Positions 40,033 through 49,365 of a DNA stretch of 53,287 nt are shown piece by piece. Position numbers and translations under genes: made by a program. Below the pieces are notes generated by a model. The model saw only the letters and a list, made by a program, of their open reading frames with translations. It did not search any database and was not told where the DNA came from. Position 1 is the stretch's first letter. Every line of letters begins with the position of its first letter. The stretch comes from Anaerolinea thermolimosa (GTDB lineage Bacteria > Chloroflexota > Anaerolineae > Anaerolineales > Anaerolineaceae). The DNA is taken from NCBI RefSeq assembly GCF_001050195.2, contig NZ_DF967965.1, positions 428,597 through 481,883 of the forward strand, written 5' to 3'.

Positions 40033-42654
40033 GAAAGCCAGTCTCAACGTGGAAAATTGAAGATTTTTCTCGGTTATGCGGATGGCGTCGGGAAAACCTA
40101 TGCCATGCTCGAGGCGGCCCGTCGCCGCAGAGCGGAAGGGGTAGATGTGGTAGCGGCATGGCTGAAGGTGGAAAAAGGTACCGAGACGGAAGCCCTTGCC
40201 GCAGACCTGGAATCTTTACCTCCCCGCCGGATTGAGGCAGATCAACCGGTTGAAGAGATGGATCTTGAGGCTGTTCTGAACCGGAAGCCTCAACTGGCCC
40301 TGGTGGATGACCTTGCGCATCACAATGCCCCGGGCTCCCGCCATGCCCGGCGGTACCAGGATGTGCTGGAACTCCTCGAAGCCGGGATCAATGTTTATAC
40401 GACGATGAACGTCCAGAATTTAGAGAGCCTGACAGACATCGTCCGGCAAATCACCGGCCAGGAAGTAGAAGAAACGGTACCCGATGGAGTGGTGGATGGG
40501 GCCGATGAGCTGGAAATGGTTGATCTTCCCCCGGAGGAACTTCTCGCGAGGCTTCAGCGAGGCGGGCTGGGTGAAGCCGCTGATCACGTATCGGCACGGA
40601 TTGGGGAGCTGGCCGCTCTGCGGCAAATGGCGCTTCGCGAAACGGCTGAGCGCGTGGATAACGACATGCGTGATTTCATGGCCACGCATTCCATTCATGG
40701 CCCATGGGGAGCGGCAGAACGGGTAATGGTGTGCATCAGCGCCCATCCCATTGGAGACCGCCTCATTCGATCGGGGCGGCGGCTGGCTGAAGCCTTACGT
40801 GCTGAATGGTTCGTGGTTTTTGTGGAGACCCCGCGGCACCTGCAAATGCCGCCCGGTGAACGTGCCATGCTTTTGCGTTATTTACGCATTGCTGAAGAGA
40901 TGGGAGCTCAACCCATCACCCTGACCGGAGAGTCGGTGGTTGAAGCGCTGGTGGAATTTGCCCGGCAGCAGAATATCACCCGCATCATCATCGGGAAGCC
41001 ACGTCGGTCACGCTGGCTGGAACTGGTGCGCGGTTCGCGGGTAGATCGCTTGCTGGAGCGTTGCGGGAGCACTGATGTTTTTGTGATCAGCGATGCACAA
41101 CCCCCGCTTCGGCCCGGGTGGTGGCAGGGAGTGCACTTTCGAGCGCCGCTCCGCCATTATTTTTATTCCCTTGGCATTGTAATTCTGGTCACTTTTATTT
41201 CTTTGTGGCTTCAACGCTGGTTTGAGCCGACGCATCTGATCATGCTTTTTCTGGGCGGGATTGTGATTTCCGGCGCCTATCTGGGGCGCGGCCCCGGGGT
41301 GGTCTCTGCCCTGGTGAGTGGAGTGGCTTTTGTATCCCTGCTGGATCATCCGGCGCCTTTGCTTACCCCGGGCGATCTCCGTCATCTGGTTACGCTGGGC
41401 GGAATGATGGCGGCAGGATTGTTTGCCGGAACGTTGACCGGATGGCTGCGGGCTCAGGTAAGGGCTGCCCGGCAACGGGAGATTCAAACCTCTGCACTGA
41501 GTGCGCTCAGCCGCGACCTGACCACGGCCATTCAACTGGATGAGATGCTTAAAGCGGTTTTACATCATGTGAGCCAGATTTTTCACTGCCAGGCGGCGGT
41601 GTTGCTGCCTGAGGTGGGACAGTTAAAGGTGCGCCTGGCGACACCCGCTATCACCCTGAATGCCCTGGATCTGGAGGCTGCCAGCTGGGCGTTTTCACAC
41701 CGGCAGTCAGCTGGTGCAGGAACGGACACGATGCGAGAAGCTCACGTACGTTGCCTGCCGCTGGAGACCAGGAATGGCGTGGTGGGGGTGCTGGCTATCT
41801 TACCTCAGGCAGTGGAGCAGTTTCAATCTCCAGATCAACGTGACTTACTGGCCGGGTTTGGTCATCTGGCTGCGCTGGCGATCGAGCGCGCCCGGCTCAA
41901 CGAACAGGCTCAACAGGCGGCGATTCTGCAGACGACCGAGAAACTCCAGGCGGCGTTGCTCAATTCTATTTCCCACGACCTGCGCACTCCGCTCTCTACG
42001 GTCAGCGGAGCAATTTCCAGCCTGCTGGAGGCAGAGCAATCGGGAGAAGAACTGGATGATTCCATCCGCCTCGACCTGCTCGAAAATGCCGATGAAGAGG
42101 CTGACCGGTTAAATCGCCTGGTGGGGAATCTGCTGGATATGACCCGCCTGGAAGCCGGAGCCATGCGCGTGCACAAACGCCCCTGCGACGTTCGCGACTT
42201 GATCGGTACTGCGCTCTCCCAGGCTCCAAGGCGGCTGGCGGGGCGAGAGGTGCATACCCACATCCCGGATGATTTACCCGATGTGATGCTGGACTTTGTT
42301 CTCATGGTACAGGTGCTTTATAATTTGCTGGATAATGCCGCAAAATACTCGCCCGAGTCATCAGAGATTGACATATCAGCAGGCGTCTATGGAAATGAGT
42401 TGTGGATATCCGTGGCTGACCGTGGGGTGGGGATTCCCTCCGATGATCTGCAACGGATTTTTGATAAATTTTATCGTGTCCAGCGACCGGATAGCGTCCC
42501 CGGAACAGGGCTGGGGCTTTCCATCTGTCGGGGGATTGTTGAGGTACACGGAGGGCGCATCTGGGCGGAGAATCGAATGGGAGGCGGGGCAGTCATCACA
42601 CTGGCTATTCCTGTGGGCGAGCCTCCAAAAAATCCAACAGGACAGGAAGGGTAA
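40030..42654 (+). CDS. kdpD: KdpD-type osmosensing/K+ sensor histidine kinase
   Basis: An 874-residue kinase. Residues 10-210 are the KdpD domain with Walker A GYADGVGKTY and LVDDLAHHNAPGSRH. A UspA-like domain follows (about 235-355, ITRIIIGKPRRSRW), then four close membrane spans (about 380-490), a GAF domain, HisKA with His649 in SISHDLRTPLS, and an ATPase domain with LLDNAAKYSPES and GTGLGLSICRGIVEVHGG. KdpD senses K+ limitation and controls kdpFABC, which is not in the window. GTG 40030 is chosen over a TTG at 40000 because the -10 lies between them. Confidence 0.93.
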   Translation: MESQSQRGKLKIFLGYADGVGKTYAMLEAARRRRAEGVDVVAAWLKVEKGTETEALAADLESLPPRRIEADQPVEEMDLEAVLNRKPQLALVDDLAHHNAPGSRHARRYQDVLELLEAGINVYTTMNVQNLESLTDIVRQITGQEVEETVPDGVVDGADELEMVDLPPEELLARLQRGGLGEAADHVSARIGELAALRQMALRETAERVDNDMRDFMATHSIHGPWGAAERVMVCISAHPIGDRLIRSGRRLAEALRAEWFVVFVETPRHLQMPPGERAMLLRYLRIAEEMGAQPITLTGESVVEALVEFARQQNITRIIIGKPRRSRWLELVRGSRVDRLLERCGSTDVFVISDAQPPLRPGWWQGVHFRAPLRHYFYSLGIVILVTFISLWLQRWFEPTHLIMLFLGGIVISGAYLGRGPGVVSALVSGVAFVSLLDHPAPLLTPGDLRHLVTLGGMMAAGLFAGTLTGWLRAQVRAARQREIQTSALSALSRDLTTAIQLDEMLKAVLHHVSQIFHCQAAVLLPEVGQLKVRLATPAITLNALDLEAASWAFSHRQSAGAGTDTMREAHVRCLPLETRNGVVGVLAILPQAVEQFQSPDQRDLLAGFGHLAALAIERARLNEQAQQAAILQTTEKLQAALLNSISHDLRTPLSTVSGAISSLLEAEQSGEELDDSIRLDLLENADEEADRLNRLVGNLLDMTRLEAGAMRVHKRPCDVRDLIGTALSQAPRRLAGREVHTHIPDDLPDVMLDFVLMVQVLYNLLDNAAKYSPESSEIDISAGVYGNELWISVADRGVGIPSDDLQRIFDKFYRVQRPDSVPGTGLGLSICRGIVEVHGGRIWAENRMGGGAVITLAIPVGEPPKNPTGQEG

Positions 42655-42660
42655 GGGAGC

Positions 42661-43359
42661 ATGGAAGAATACCCGATGCGCATCCTGGTTGTGGACGATG
42701 AGCGAGCGATCCGGCGATATTTGCGCGCTTCACTCCTGACGCGTGGTTTTGAGATTCTTGAGGCCGGTTCAGCCGGTGAAGCTCTGCAGAGCCTGACCAA
42801 TGACCGCCCTGATCTTGTGATCCTGGATCTTGGCCTGCCCGATATGGATGGGGTTGAAGTGGTGCGGCGTGTCCGTGAATGGAGCAAAATTCCGATCATC
42901 ATTCTTTCAGTAAGAGATCGAGAGGATGATAAAGTAGCTGCCCTGGATGCCGGCGCCGATGATTACCTCACCAAACCTTTTGGAATGCGGGAATTGCTGG
43001 CGCGAATTCGGGTGGCGGCTCGCCATGCACACCGGACGGCTCAGGAACCGGTTTTTGAGCTGGGCGATTTGCGCATCGATCTGGCCCGCCGCGAGGTGAC
43101 CCGCGCAGGGGAGCGCATCGCATTAACCCCCACAGAGTATGATTTGCTCCGCGTGATGGTCCAAAATGCCGGTAAGGTGCTGACCCATAACCAGATTTTA
43201 CGTCAGGTGTGGGGGGCGGCCTATGAGGAGGAAGCTCACCTGTTAAGAGTGAACATCAGTAATTTACGAAAAAAAATTGAGCCTGATCCCGACCGTCCCA
43301 GGTTTATTCTCACGGAACCGGGGGTGGGTTATCGGTTTCAGGATAGACAGGAGGTGTGA
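42661..43359 (+). CDS. kdpE: KdpE-type OmpR/PhoB response regulator
   Basis: A 232-residue regulator with receiver domain (acid pair D12/D13, phospho-acceptor D56 in LVILDLGLPD, Lys in YLTKPFG) and a winged-helix domain with LTPTEYDLLRVMVQNAGKVLTHNQIL and LRVNISNLRKKIEPDP. AGGGAGC lies before ATG 42661; ATG 42676 is possible. Six bases after kdpD, so its cognate partner. Confidence 0.93.
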   Translation: MEEYPMRILVVDDERAIRRYLRASLLTRGFEILEAGSAGEALQSLTNDRPDLVILDLGLPDMDGVEVVRRVREWSKIPIIILSVRDREDDKVAALDAGADDYLTKPFGMRELLARIRVAARHAHRTAQEPVFELGDLRIDLARREVTRAGERIALTPTEYDLLRVMVQNAGKVLTHNQILRQVWGAAYEEEAHLLRVNISNLRKKIEPDPDRPRFILTEPGVGYRFQDRQEV

Positions 43360-43360
43360 T

Positions 43361-44254
43361 TTGCTGCGGGTTGGATACATCGGCTTGGGAATCATGGGCA
43401 AGGCCATGGCACGCAATATCCTTAAAGCGGGTTTTCCGCTGGTCGTTCATAATCGCAGTCGGAGCGCGGTGGATGAGCTGGTTTCTGAGGGAGCAGAGGC
43501 GGCTTCTTCTCCGGCTGAGGTGGCTGAAAAGGTGGATGTGGTATTCACCAATCTGCCTGACTCACCCGACGTAGAGCAGGTGGCTCTGGGAGAAAACGGG
43601 ATCATTGCCGGGGCGCACCCTGGCCTGATCTTTGTGGACCATTCCACGATCAAGCCATCAACCGCGCGCCGGATTGCTGAAAAGCTGGGGGAAGTGGGTG
43701 TGCAGGCGCTGGATGCTCCGGTTTCTGGCGGTGATATTGGTGCACGCAACGGCACGCTGACCATTATGGTAGGTGGAGATCGGGAAGCGTTGGAGAAAGT
43801 ACGTCCGGTGCTGGAAGCGGAAGGGAAGACCATCACGCACATTGGCGGGCCGGGAAGCGGGCAGATTGCCAAGGCGGCCAACCAGGTGATGGTGGCGGCG
43901 CAAATGGTTGCCATGGGAGAATTGCTCATCCTTGCGCAGAAGGCCGGGGCCGATCCGCGAAAAGTGGTGGAGGCTATTCGAGGGGGAGCGGCACAGTGCT
44001 GGACGCTGGACGTCAAACCGCCGCGGCTTTTCGCAGGCAACCGTCAGCCGGGTTTCAAGGCACGCATGCAGGCCAAAGATTTACAAATTATCCTGGAGAC
44101 TGCCCGGGAATACGGCGTGCCATTGCCATCAGCCGCGGTTCACAGCCAGCTGTTTCAGTCAATGGTTGCGCAGGGTCTGGGGGAGCTGGATAACTCCGCT
44201 GTGGTGGCCATCCTTGAACAACTGGCAGATATTCACCTGATCGAAGAAGAATAA
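43361..44254 (+). CDS. Beta-hydroxyacid dehydrogenase, tartronate semialdehyde reductase/3-hydroxyisobutyrate dehydrogenase family
   Basis: A 297-residue NAD(P)-dependent enzyme: nucleotide site VGYIGLGIMGKAMARNI, substrate region DAPVSGGDIGARNGTLTIMVGG, catalytic Lys in GQIAKAANQVMVAAQMVAMGE (K of GxxxKxxNQ), and FKARMQAKDLQIIL. 2-hydroxy-3-oxopropionate reductase is the likeliest single activity, but the family overlaps. TTG 43361 has AGGAGG six bases upstream, right after the kdpE TGA, so it is read in one operon with kdpDE although unrelated in function. Confidence 0.88.
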   Translation: MLRVGYIGLGIMGKAMARNILKAGFPLVVHNRSRSAVDELVSEGAEAASSPAEVAEKVDVVFTNLPDSPDVEQVALGENGIIAGAHPGLIFVDHSTIKPSTARRIAEKLGEVGVQALDAPVSGGDIGARNGTLTIMVGGDREALEKVRPVLEAEGKTITHIGGPGSGQIAKAANQVMVAAQMVAMGELLILAQKAGADPRKVVEAIRGGAAQCWTLDVKPPRLFAGNRQPGFKARMQAKDLQIILETAREYGVPLPSAAVHSQLFQSMVAQGLGELDNSAVVAILEQLADIHLIEEE

Positions 44255-44278
44255 ACGGGCGCGACGCGCCCGTTTATT
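44250..44278. terminator. Bidirectional terminator
   Basis: A perfect 14-bp stem (44250-44263 with 44265-44278) of AATAAACGGGCGCG; T-rich on both sides. It separates the dehydrogenase and the AIM24 gene, which converge here. Confidence 0.8.
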
Positions 44279-44281
44279 CTT

Positions 44282-45088
44282 TCACCCGAGTTGAATGTTG
44301 AATCCGGGCCCTTCGGTTTTGCCCTCAGCCTTAGGCATGTACTTGCGAATCGTGCCTGCCAGCTTTGACATGGGCATGGTTTGTAACCAGATACGCCCGG
44401 GGCCGGTAAGGCTCACCAGGAACAGTCCTTCGCCGCCGAAGAGCAGGTTGCGGATGCCCTTGATCATGGTGATATCATACGTCACCGTGGGTTCAAACAT
44501 GGCCAGGTGACCGGTGTCGACTAGCATACGCTGCCCTGGTTGCAGTGTGTATTCGACGATTTCGCCATCGAAAGAAGCGAAGAAAGTGCCAGGGCCTTCA
44601 AATTTCTGCAGAATGAATCCTTCCCCTCCAAAGAGTCCCGCACCGAGGCGTTTTTGGAAAGCAATGGAAAGATTGACGCTTTTTTCAGCGACCAGGAGGG
44701 TATCTTTCTGGGCAATCATCGCCTGACCCTGAGCCAGATTAACCGGGACGATTTTCCCGGGAAAATCATTGCTGAAGGTGGCCAGCGCACCCTCCACCGT
44801 GGCGGTATAGTTGACCACAAACAGCGACTCGCCGGTAACCGCCCGTCCAAGGGCGCCAAGCAATCCACCTTTTCCCAGGTTGGTGTCCATGCTGACCCCG
44901 TCGCTCATCCAGGAAAGCGAGCCGACTTCGGTGTAGAATCCCTGTCCGGGGCGCATGCGCAGGGTGACTGCCTGCATGATGGAACCAATGATCTGAAAAT
45001 CTGTCCCCCCCAGGGTGCGCCCGGTGAGGGTGACTACCGGTTCAGGAAGGTCGAGGCGTTGCCCGGGAGCATTCGTATAGTCTGACAT
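44282..45088 (-). CDS. AIM24 / TIGR00266 family protein
   Basis: A 268-residue beta-rich protein of the AIM24 family. Typical motifs: QAVTLRMRPGQGFYTEVGSL, MDTNLGKGGLLGALGRAVTGESLF, LGAGLFGGEGFILQKFEGPG, and a repeated second half with RNLLFGGEGLFLVSLTGPGRIW, consistent with an internal duplication of a TRAP-like beta-sandwich. Bacterial function is unknown. ATG 45088 has AAGGAGATG upstream. Confidence 0.85.
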   Translation of the reverse strand: MSDYTNAPGQRLDLPEPVVTLTGRTLGGTDFQIIGSIMQAVTLRMRPGQGFYTEVGSLSWMSDGVSMDTNLGKGGLLGALGRAVTGESLFVVNYTATVEGALATFSNDFPGKIVPVNLAQGQAMIAQKDTLLVAEKSVNLSIAFQKRLGAGLFGGEGFILQKFEGPGTFFASFDGEIVEYTLQPGQRMLVDTGHLAMFEPTVTYDITMIKGIRNLLFGGEGLFLVSLTGPGRIWLQTMPMSKLAGTIRKYMPKAEGKTEGPGFNIQLG

Positions 45089-45186
45089 CGTTTCATCTCC
45101 TTACTTGAATAAAAGACCAGTGAAGATTCTATAGTACAGGTACGAATTAAAAATCCTAAAAGTTGTATACCCTTTAAGCCCGGGTA

Positions 45187-46395
45187 TTAAATTGCAGATG
45201 AGGGGGTAGCGTGGGGCATCTTGCGGCTGCCGGGTGATCCAGCTTCTCGCCAGAAGAAAAAGCCGAGAAGGATCATAAGCAGAAGGCGCAACAGAATGGT
45301 GAGCGGAAGGGTGTAAAACAGACCGCGCGAAAGCAACAGAGGCCATTCCAGGAGGTTGACCAGTACCAGTAAAGCCGTCAGGAGCAGGCCCGGAGAGTAG
45401 GGCAGGAGTAAGAACGCTACAGGAAGAAGGTGTTGCACCCATTGAGGGCTCCAGGCTGGCGACCAGAGGAAAAAGATAACCAGGGTTAACCCATAAAAGG
45501 CAACCATGCGCGCCGGTGTGTTGAGCTTTGCCTTCAAGAAAAGGAAGAGCCCCAACGCGCCGAAGGGGAGCAAAAGGAAATAAGGATGAATGACAGGAGG
45601 GTTGCGATAGGAGACCTCGGCCATGGCCGGGTCAAGCCGGTCTTTGAGCGGGCCAAATCCCCCGGTGCGATAATTTCCATCGATCAAAGCCCAGATCGTC
45701 TCGAGAGACCCGCGCGAAGATTGAATGGTAAGTGTAGCACGGGTGAACTCAGGGGATATTCGATAAAGCAGGATGGTAGGAAGGAAGGTCATCAGCAGGG
45801 CGACCCCGCCTACCATTACTGTACGTTGGAGTTTCTGGGTGCGGGCAAGGGCAGGTAGGAGCAGGACAGGAAAAAATTTGATTAAAATTCCGGCTCCAAG
45901 GGCCAGCCCTGCGGCCAGTGAACTCCGCCTGGAAAGTACCAGGTACAGGGTGAGGAGGGTGAAGAAAACGGTGAGGGAATCGAAATACCACCAGGCATAG
46001 GGGAGACCTCCCAGCAAGGCCGCATACCCCAGACTGCGCCAGGTGGGTGTGGAAACGCCGGGATAGAGAAGGCGCTCCAGGTGAGTGAACAGGATGACAC
46101 TGCCGATATCAGCGAGGAGGAGGAGAAGAACAAAGAGATAAGTGTACACATGTTCCACGCCCCCGGCCAGTGCATACAGAGCCTCGTTGAGAAAGGCAAA
46201 CCCGGGGGGAAATTCGATCCAGAAACTCAGATAAGGCAGGCCGGGAATGTCGGCCAGGTTATAGAAATGGAGTAAATCACCGTATCCTCGCAGGCCATCG
46301 AAGGGAAGAGCAAGTAAAAGAGGGATTCGTACAAGAAAGAAGAGGATGAGGGGGAGGGGCAGGGCGGGTATGGCTGGTTTTTGGGTTGCGGGCAT
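45187..46395 (-). CDS. Polytopic GT-C glycosyltransferase-like protein (GT87/DUF2029 type)
   Basis: A 402-residue membrane protein with 10 or more spans and an extracytoplasmic loop after the first span containing GDLLHFYNLADIPG and YLSFWIEFPPGFAFLNE, matching the GT-C fold loop with catalytic Asp/Glu. Such enzymes use polyprenyl-phosphate sugars. Positively charged C-terminus. Not enough to name donor or acceptor; could be a mannosyltransferase-like protein. Confidence 0.7.
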   Translation of the reverse strand: MPATQKPAIPALPLPLILFFLVRIPLLLALPFDGLRGYGDLLHFYNLADIPGLPYLSFWIEFPPGFAFLNEALYALAGGVEHVYTYLFVLLLLLADIGSVILFTHLERLLYPGVSTPTWRSLGYAALLGGLPYAWWYFDSLTVFFTLLTLYLVLSRRSSLAAGLALGAGILIKFFPVLLLPALARTQKLQRTVMVGGVALLMTFLPTILLYRISPEFTRATLTIQSSRGSLETIWALIDGNYRTGGFGPLKDRLDPAMAEVSYRNPPVIHPYFLLLPFGALGLFLFLKAKLNTPARMVAFYGLTLVIFFLWSPAWSPQWVQHLLPVAFLLLPYSPGLLLTALLVLVNLLEWPLLLSRGLFYTLPLTILLRLLLMILLGFFFWREAGSPGSRKMPHATPSSAI

Positions 46396-46491
46396 AGATA
46401 TTACCTACAGGGTGATATCGCTCAACGGGTCATGGGGTGGCAAGAGTCTTGCAAAGGTGTTTTCCATTATACGCTACCCAGCACTTTCCTG

Positions 46492-46497
46492 TACAAT
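46492..46497 (+). promoter_or_regulatory. -10 of the C39-like gene
   Basis: TACAAT; predicted start is 46504, exactly the A of the ATG. The -35 is unclear. Confidence 0.5.
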
Positions 46498-46503
46498 CGG
46501 AGC

Positions 46504-47376
46504 ATGGTTGTGAGATTACGGAAGACCCTTCAGAAAGTCCACATTCCCTGGAAGAATTGGCCGGGTTTGATCGCTCTGGGATTTTTTACCCTGATCATTG
46601 CTCTTGCAGCCGTACAGCATGAAGGGGAACTGGAACCTGTCCCGCTGAGCCGGATGGCGGCATCTACAGTAACGCGCACGCCGTTTCGCGCCCAGACTTT
46701 TACCCCCACGCCCAGTTTTACCCCATCGCCCACGTGGACTTCCACACCAACGCCCTCTCCAAGCGCGACTTTCACCCCCACCATGGAGCCCACCCTCCCG
46801 CCGCCCTCGCCCACTGAGCTCCCTGCTGAGGCAGTGATTAAGGGGGTCGTTGGGCACCCTCAGACCCTGGCGTTGAGCTGCGAGTCGCGCTCGGCGGTGG
46901 ATTGGGCTGCATTTTTTGGCACTAAAATTGGAGAGCTTGAGTTTTTGAACGCTCTTCCGCGCAGCGATAACCCGGAAAAGGGTTTTGTGGGTGATCCCAA
47001 CGGGGTTTTCGGGCAGATTCCGCCCAATCCTTACGGGGTACATGCCGCGCCGGTGGGAGCCCTTTTACGGGCGTATGGAATCCCGGCGGAGGATGAACGG
47101 GGAATGTCCTGGGATGAGTTGCGTGCGGAAATTGCCGATGGTCAGCCGGTGATTGTGTGGGTGGTTGGCAGTGTGTGGTGGGGAAAAGCCGTGCCTTACG
47201 AAGCCTCAGATGGGGAGACGGTTATGGTTGCGCCCATGGAGCATACCGTAATTGTTATTGGCTATTCTCCCTATTCGGTGGCCGTGCTGGATAACCATCT
47301 GGTCTACAGTGTGCCCATTGAGCGCTTTCTGTCGTCCTGGGGGGTGCTTGGGAACCAGGCGGTTTATTATCGTTAA
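46504..47376 (+). CDS. Membrane-anchored C39-family peptidase-like protein
   Basis: A 290-residue protein with one N-terminal membrane span (LIALGFFTLIIALAAV), a long Thr/Pro/Ser linker rich in TPTPS, and a C-terminal domain of the peptidase_C39_2 type: candidate catalytic Cys in LALSCESRSAVDWAAFFG, a GQPVIVWV strand and His in PMEHTVIVIGYSP, then LDNHLV. Extracytoplasmic. Substrate unknown; family fits papain-like proteases and transpeptidase-like proteins. ATG 46504 sits at the predicted transcription start. Its stop overlaps the miaB stop (TTAA). Confidence 0.78.
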   Translation: MVVRLRKTLQKVHIPWKNWPGLIALGFFTLIIALAAVQHEGELEPVPLSRMAASTVTRTPFRAQTFTPTPSFTPSPTWTSTPTPSPSATFTPTMEPTLPPPSPTELPAEAVIKGVVGHPQTLALSCESRSAVDWAAFFGTKIGELEFLNALPRSDNPEKGFVGDPNGVFGQIPPNPYGVHAAPVGALLRAYGIPAEDERGMSWDELRAEIADGQPVIVWVVGSVWWGKAVPYEASDGETVMVAPMEHTVIVIGYSPYSVAVLDNHLVYSVPIERFLSSWGVLGNQAVYYR

Positions 47377-48695
47377 GGGGTGACCAGATTACCGATCATG
47401 GACCATGGACCGGTCCAGGTAATTTTTACGGGCAGAATTTGTCCGCGCAGGTCGGCTTCGCTTTCCACAAAGACAAGCTTGTTGGTGGGGGTGCGTCCCT
47501 TCCAGCGCCGTTTCACTTTTTCTTCAAAGAGCACCGGGGTGGTTTGGCCGAGGTAGGCCTGATTGATTTCGGTGGCGATCTTTTCCTGTAACTCTTCGAG
47601 AAGGCGGAAGCGGCGCAGCTTCTCTTCTTCCGTGACGTTGTCTTCCATGCGTCTGGCGGCAACGGTGCCTGGTCGGGTTGAGTAACGGGCCAGATGGGCT
47701 ACATCGAGCTTGAGTTCTGCCAGTAGTTCGTAGGTGTGCATGAATTGAGCTTCGGTCTCACCGGGGAAGCCGACGATGATGTCGGTCGCGATGGATACCC
47801 CTGGAATACGTGCTCGAATGCGCGCTACCAGGCGCCGGTAATCCTCTGCGGTATATCCACGATGCATGTTGGCCAGCACTTCATCGTCGCCGGCCTGTAC
47901 GGGGACTTCAATGTGGGGCATGACCTTAGGCAGTCTGGCCACGGTATCGAGAAGTTCTTCTGTCATCCAGTTGGGATGAGAGGTGAGAAAGCGGATGCGT
48001 TCGAGCCCTTCGATCTCGCTCAGACGGATGAGCAATCCTGCAAGGCTGGGGTATTCGGGCCGGTCTTTCCCGTAACGGTCGACAATCTGGCCCAGCAGGG
48101 TGATTTCTTTGACCCCTTGCCGTACCAGTGACCTGGCTTCGTTAAGAATATCAGCCGGGGGGCGGCTCCGCTCTACCCCACGGCGGTAGGGGATGATGCA
48201 GAAGGTGCAGGCGTGGGAACAGCCGTACACTACCGGAATGTAAGCGGAAACCAGGTTGCCCCGTTCGGCCTGCGGAAGCGCCAGTTCTTCGTCCATGATG
48301 GCATAGCGGGTAGCTGTAGCGCTTTCTTCGAGCGAACGTACCTCGGACTGGGTGAGGAATGCAATAAGGGGGGTTGGATCCGAGGGCGGTGAGAAGACAT
48401 CGACAAAGGGGAAACGTTTTTTAAGCGCCTCGTGATTTCGAACTCCCACCAGACACCCCATTAAATTGATCACCAGTGCGGGATTTTTTTCCTTGAGCGG
48501 ACGTAGAGAATGGAGACGCCCGTAGGCTTTATCCTCGGCGCTTTGCCGCACAACACACGTGTTGAGCACAATAATATCGGCTTCTTCAGCCTCTGAAGTG
48601 GCAGAAAAACCGAGATGCTCCAGCGCTGAAGCCACGCGCTGGGAGTCGGCCACATTCATTTGGCAACCTTCAGTCCAGATGTGATATCTTTTCAT
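47373..48695 (-). CDS. miaB: tRNA-2-methylthio-N6-dimethylallyladenosine synthase MiaB
   Basis: A radical-SAM methylthiotransferase modifying A37 of tRNAs that read U-starting codons. Cluster ligands: auxiliary C11, C47, C81 and radical-SAM CSHACTFC at 159-166. It also has LLGQIVDRYGKDRP (usual MiaB: LLGQNVNSYG), DIIVGFPGETEAQF and a C-terminal TRAM domain (about 375-440). Length 440 is normal. The relaxed LLGQ motif makes a RimO- or MtaB-like alternative worth a check, but order and length favour MiaB. Predicted near-leaderless from the -10 at 48704. Confidence 0.9.
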   Translation of the reverse strand: MKRYHIWTEGCQMNVADSQRVASALEHLGFSATSEAEEADIIVLNTCVVRQSAEDKAYGRLHSLRPLKEKNPALVINLMGCLVGVRNHEALKKRFPFVDVFSPPSDPTPLIAFLTQSEVRSLEESATATRYAIMDEELALPQAERGNLVSAYIPVVYGCSHACTFCIIPYRRGVERSRPPADILNEARSLVRQGVKEITLLGQIVDRYGKDRPEYPSLAGLLIRLSEIEGLERIRFLTSHPNWMTEELLDTVARLPKVMPHIEVPVQAGDDEVLANMHRGYTAEDYRRLVARIRARIPGVSIATDIIVGFPGETEAQFMHTYELLAELKLDVAHLARYSTRPGTVAARRMEDNVTEEEKLRRFRLLEELQEKIATEINQAYLGQTTPVLFEEKVKRRWKGRTPTNKLVFVESEADLRGQILPVKITWTGPWSMIGNLVTP

Positions 48696-48703
48696 CGTTG
48701 CCG

Positions 48704-48709
48704 ATTATA
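48704..48709 (-). promoter_or_regulatory. -10 of miaB
   Basis: TATAAT preceded by TGA (extended -10) on the minus strand; predicted start about two bases before the ATG. Confidence 0.55.
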
Positions 48710-48760
48710 TCAAATTCCGACTATTCAGGGATGAATTAAGGAGAGCAGCTGTTTGCCTTT

Positions 48761-49273
48761 TCAGCCTGTTCTTGCGCGAATCCAGGCACTCACTGCGCGA
48801 TAAACCGGGCAACGATCGTAAACGGCGCTGAATAAGAGTGCGCCACCTGCCAGTGCCAGCAACAGGGGCTGGGAGGGGAGCGTAAAGGCAAGTGCCAGAA
48901 GAGCCACACCTGCTCCTCCACGGAGAAAGCGATCTACAGGACGGAGGGTCGTGGCGGGCCGTTCACCTGTAAGAGCAGATGTGAAAATTGCCTGCAAATC
49001 ATTCACCGATAAAGCACCGGTACGACGATAAAGCTCTTTCCCGTTGACCACCACCAGGAGAGTGGGTATACCAAAGATGCGCAGTTCGCGGAGAAGATCG
49101 GGGTGATCATCGGCATTCATGCGAAGGAGTTCAACGCGCCCGTTAAACTCGCGGGCAGTTTGTTCCAGGGCAGGGGCCATCACACGGCATGGGGCGCACC
49201 AGGGAGCCCAAAATTCGACCACTGTGGGGTGCGGCCGGGATGCGAGTTCCTCCAGGAGTTGTTGCTGGTTCAT
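48761..49273 (-). CDS. Thioredoxin-domain protein fused to a YgaP-like membrane tail
   Basis: A 170-residue protein. Residues 1-105 are a thioredoxin fold with active site FWAPWCAPCRVM (WCAPC) and IFGIPTLLVVVNGKE. The C-terminal part (about 115-165) is a DUF2892/YgaP transmembrane hairpin: RPVDRFLRGGAGVALLALA then LLLALAGGALLFSAVYDRCP. So the redox domain is attached to the membrane. Taken from ATG 49273; a longer frame adds nine residues. Next to a stand-alone DUF2892 gene. Confidence 0.8.
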   Translation of the reverse strand: MNQQQLLEELASRPHPTVVEFWAPWCAPCRVMAPALEQTAREFNGRVELLRMNADDHPDLLRELRIFGIPTLLVVVNGKELYRRTGALSVNDLQAIFTSALTGERPATTLRPVDRFLRGGAGVALLALAFTLPSQPLLLALAGGALLFSAVYDRCPVYRAVSAWIRARTG

Positions 49274-49295
49274 AAAAGATCTCAGATTTTGAATG

Positions 49296-49327
49296 CACAC
49301 GGCGAATCTGGAAAGAGCCGCCGTGTG
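49296..49327. other. Inverted repeat upstream of the thioredoxin gene
   Basis: A 9-bp stem CACACGGCG/CGCCGTGTG, loop of 14, with no clear T run. May end the DUF2892 transcript or act as an operator. Confidence 0.4.
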
Positions 49328-49365
49328 TAGTTTAATTTAGAAGGTTGTTCTTCCGGGTGGGAAGA

